From: Wenzhouxiangella sp.
GTDB lineage: Bacteria > Pseudomonadota > Gammaproteobacteria > Xanthomonadales > Wenzhouxiangellaceae
DNA length: 6,220 nt
Direction: 5' to 3'
Assembly (NCBI GenBank): GCA_007121485.1
Contig: SKKM01000161.1
Span: 1 to 6,220, forward strand
Each line of letters begins with the position of its first letter. Positions within the stretch are counted from its first letter, which is position 1. Positions 5,962-6,220 of this stretch are shown here, piece after piece. Position numbers and translations under genes: made by a program. The notes under the pieces were generated by a model. It was given only the letters and a program-made list of their open reading frames with translations. It was not told the DNA's origin and did no database searches.

Positions 5962-6220
5962 ATGATGAGAAAAACCCTGTTTGCCGCTGGCCTGGCACTG
6001 GCCGTTTCCCCCGCCTGGTCGGTGGATCTGCTCGGTGTGTTCGAACTGGCGCAGACCCATGATGCTGAACTGCGCGCGGCCGAGCGTCGCCTGAACATCG
6101 CTGGAGAAATTCCGGTCCAGACCCGTGCTGCGCTGCTGCCGCAGCTCTCGGTGAGCGCCAGCCAGACCTTGGGCGGCACGTCGCCGCGAGTCGGTGGAAC
6201 AAGCCTGCCTTCGACTGATA
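5962..6220 (+). CDS. tolC: TolC-family outer-membrane efflux protein, N-terminal part only
   Basis: 86 codons are visible before the right edge; full-length relatives run about 430-500 aa. The translation opens with a signal peptide (MMRKTLFAAGLALAVSPAWS, cut probably after residue 20). The mature start, VDLLGVFELAQTHDAELRAAE, matches the first periplasmic helix of TolC (E. coli ENLMQVYQQARLSNPELR), and the ALLPQLSVSAS segment (57-67) matches the Pro-Gln step before the first beta strand. TolC forms the trimeric outer-membrane channel and periplasmic tunnel for drug efflux and type I secretion. An in-frame TAA at 5956-5958 fixes the N-terminus to GTG 5959, ATG 5962 or ATG 5965. GGA at 5950-5952 suits ATG 5962 best. 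No separate promoter or terminator is seen in the 46-bp gap, so it is probably co-transcribed with the upstream methyltransferase. Confidence 0.88.
   Translation, partial: MMRKTLFAAGLALAVSPAWSVDLLGVFELAQTHDAELRAAERRLNIAGEIPVQTRAALLPQLSVSASQTLGGTSPRVGGTSLPSTD

Noticed and set aside
5205..6179. 324-codon minus-strand open frame opposite the PCM-like gene and tolC
   Set aside because: It crosses two well-supported genes and both their 5' regions, and shows no recognisable domain.

Overview
This is a compact, high-GC chromosomal stretch that reads as ordinary core genome of a gammaproteobacterium. The proteins look most like those of the Xanthomonadales/Lysobacterales or Wenzhouxiangella-type lineages. 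That judgement rests on the style of the PepN, AmpD and PCM-like proteins and on the PCM-like gene sitting directly upstream of a tolC gene. It is from memory, not from a search. Base composition and codon use look uniform, and I see no mobile element, tRNA, rRNA or CRISPR array.

Layout: (1) 1-422, minus strand, 5' part of a SixA-type phosphohistidine phosphatase gene that runs off the left edge. (2) 423-521, a 99-bp divergent promoter region. (3) 522-3176, plus strand, complete pepN (M1 alanyl aminopeptidase, 884 aa). (4) 3168-3773, minus strand, an AmpD-type N-acetylmuramoyl-L-alanine amidase. Its 3' end overlaps the end of pepN by 9 bp in convergent orientation. (5) 3770-5128, minus strand, an exported metal-dependent amidohydrolase. 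It precedes ampD in the same transcript and overlaps it by 4 bp (TTGA). (6) 5129-5252, a second divergent promoter region. (7) 5253-5915, plus strand, a protein-L-isoaspartate-methyltransferase-like protein. (8) 5962-6220, plus strand, the first 86 codons of a TolC-family outer-membrane efflux protein, open at the right edge.

Working together: the minus-strand pair (exported amidohydrolase, then AmpD) looks like a translationally coupled operon. AmpD implies cytosolic murein-fragment recycling; the amidohydrolase substrate is unknown. The plus-strand pair (PCM-like, then tolC) is probably co-transcribed. PepN is a general cytosolic aminopeptidase, and SixA acts on phosphohistidine proteins.

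I found no clear undescribed system. The points most worth a second look are the PCM-like enzyme, which lacks the usual GQTIS active-site motif, the coupled amidohydrolase-ampD junction with its TTG start and hairpin, and the unassigned substrate of the exported amidohydrolase.
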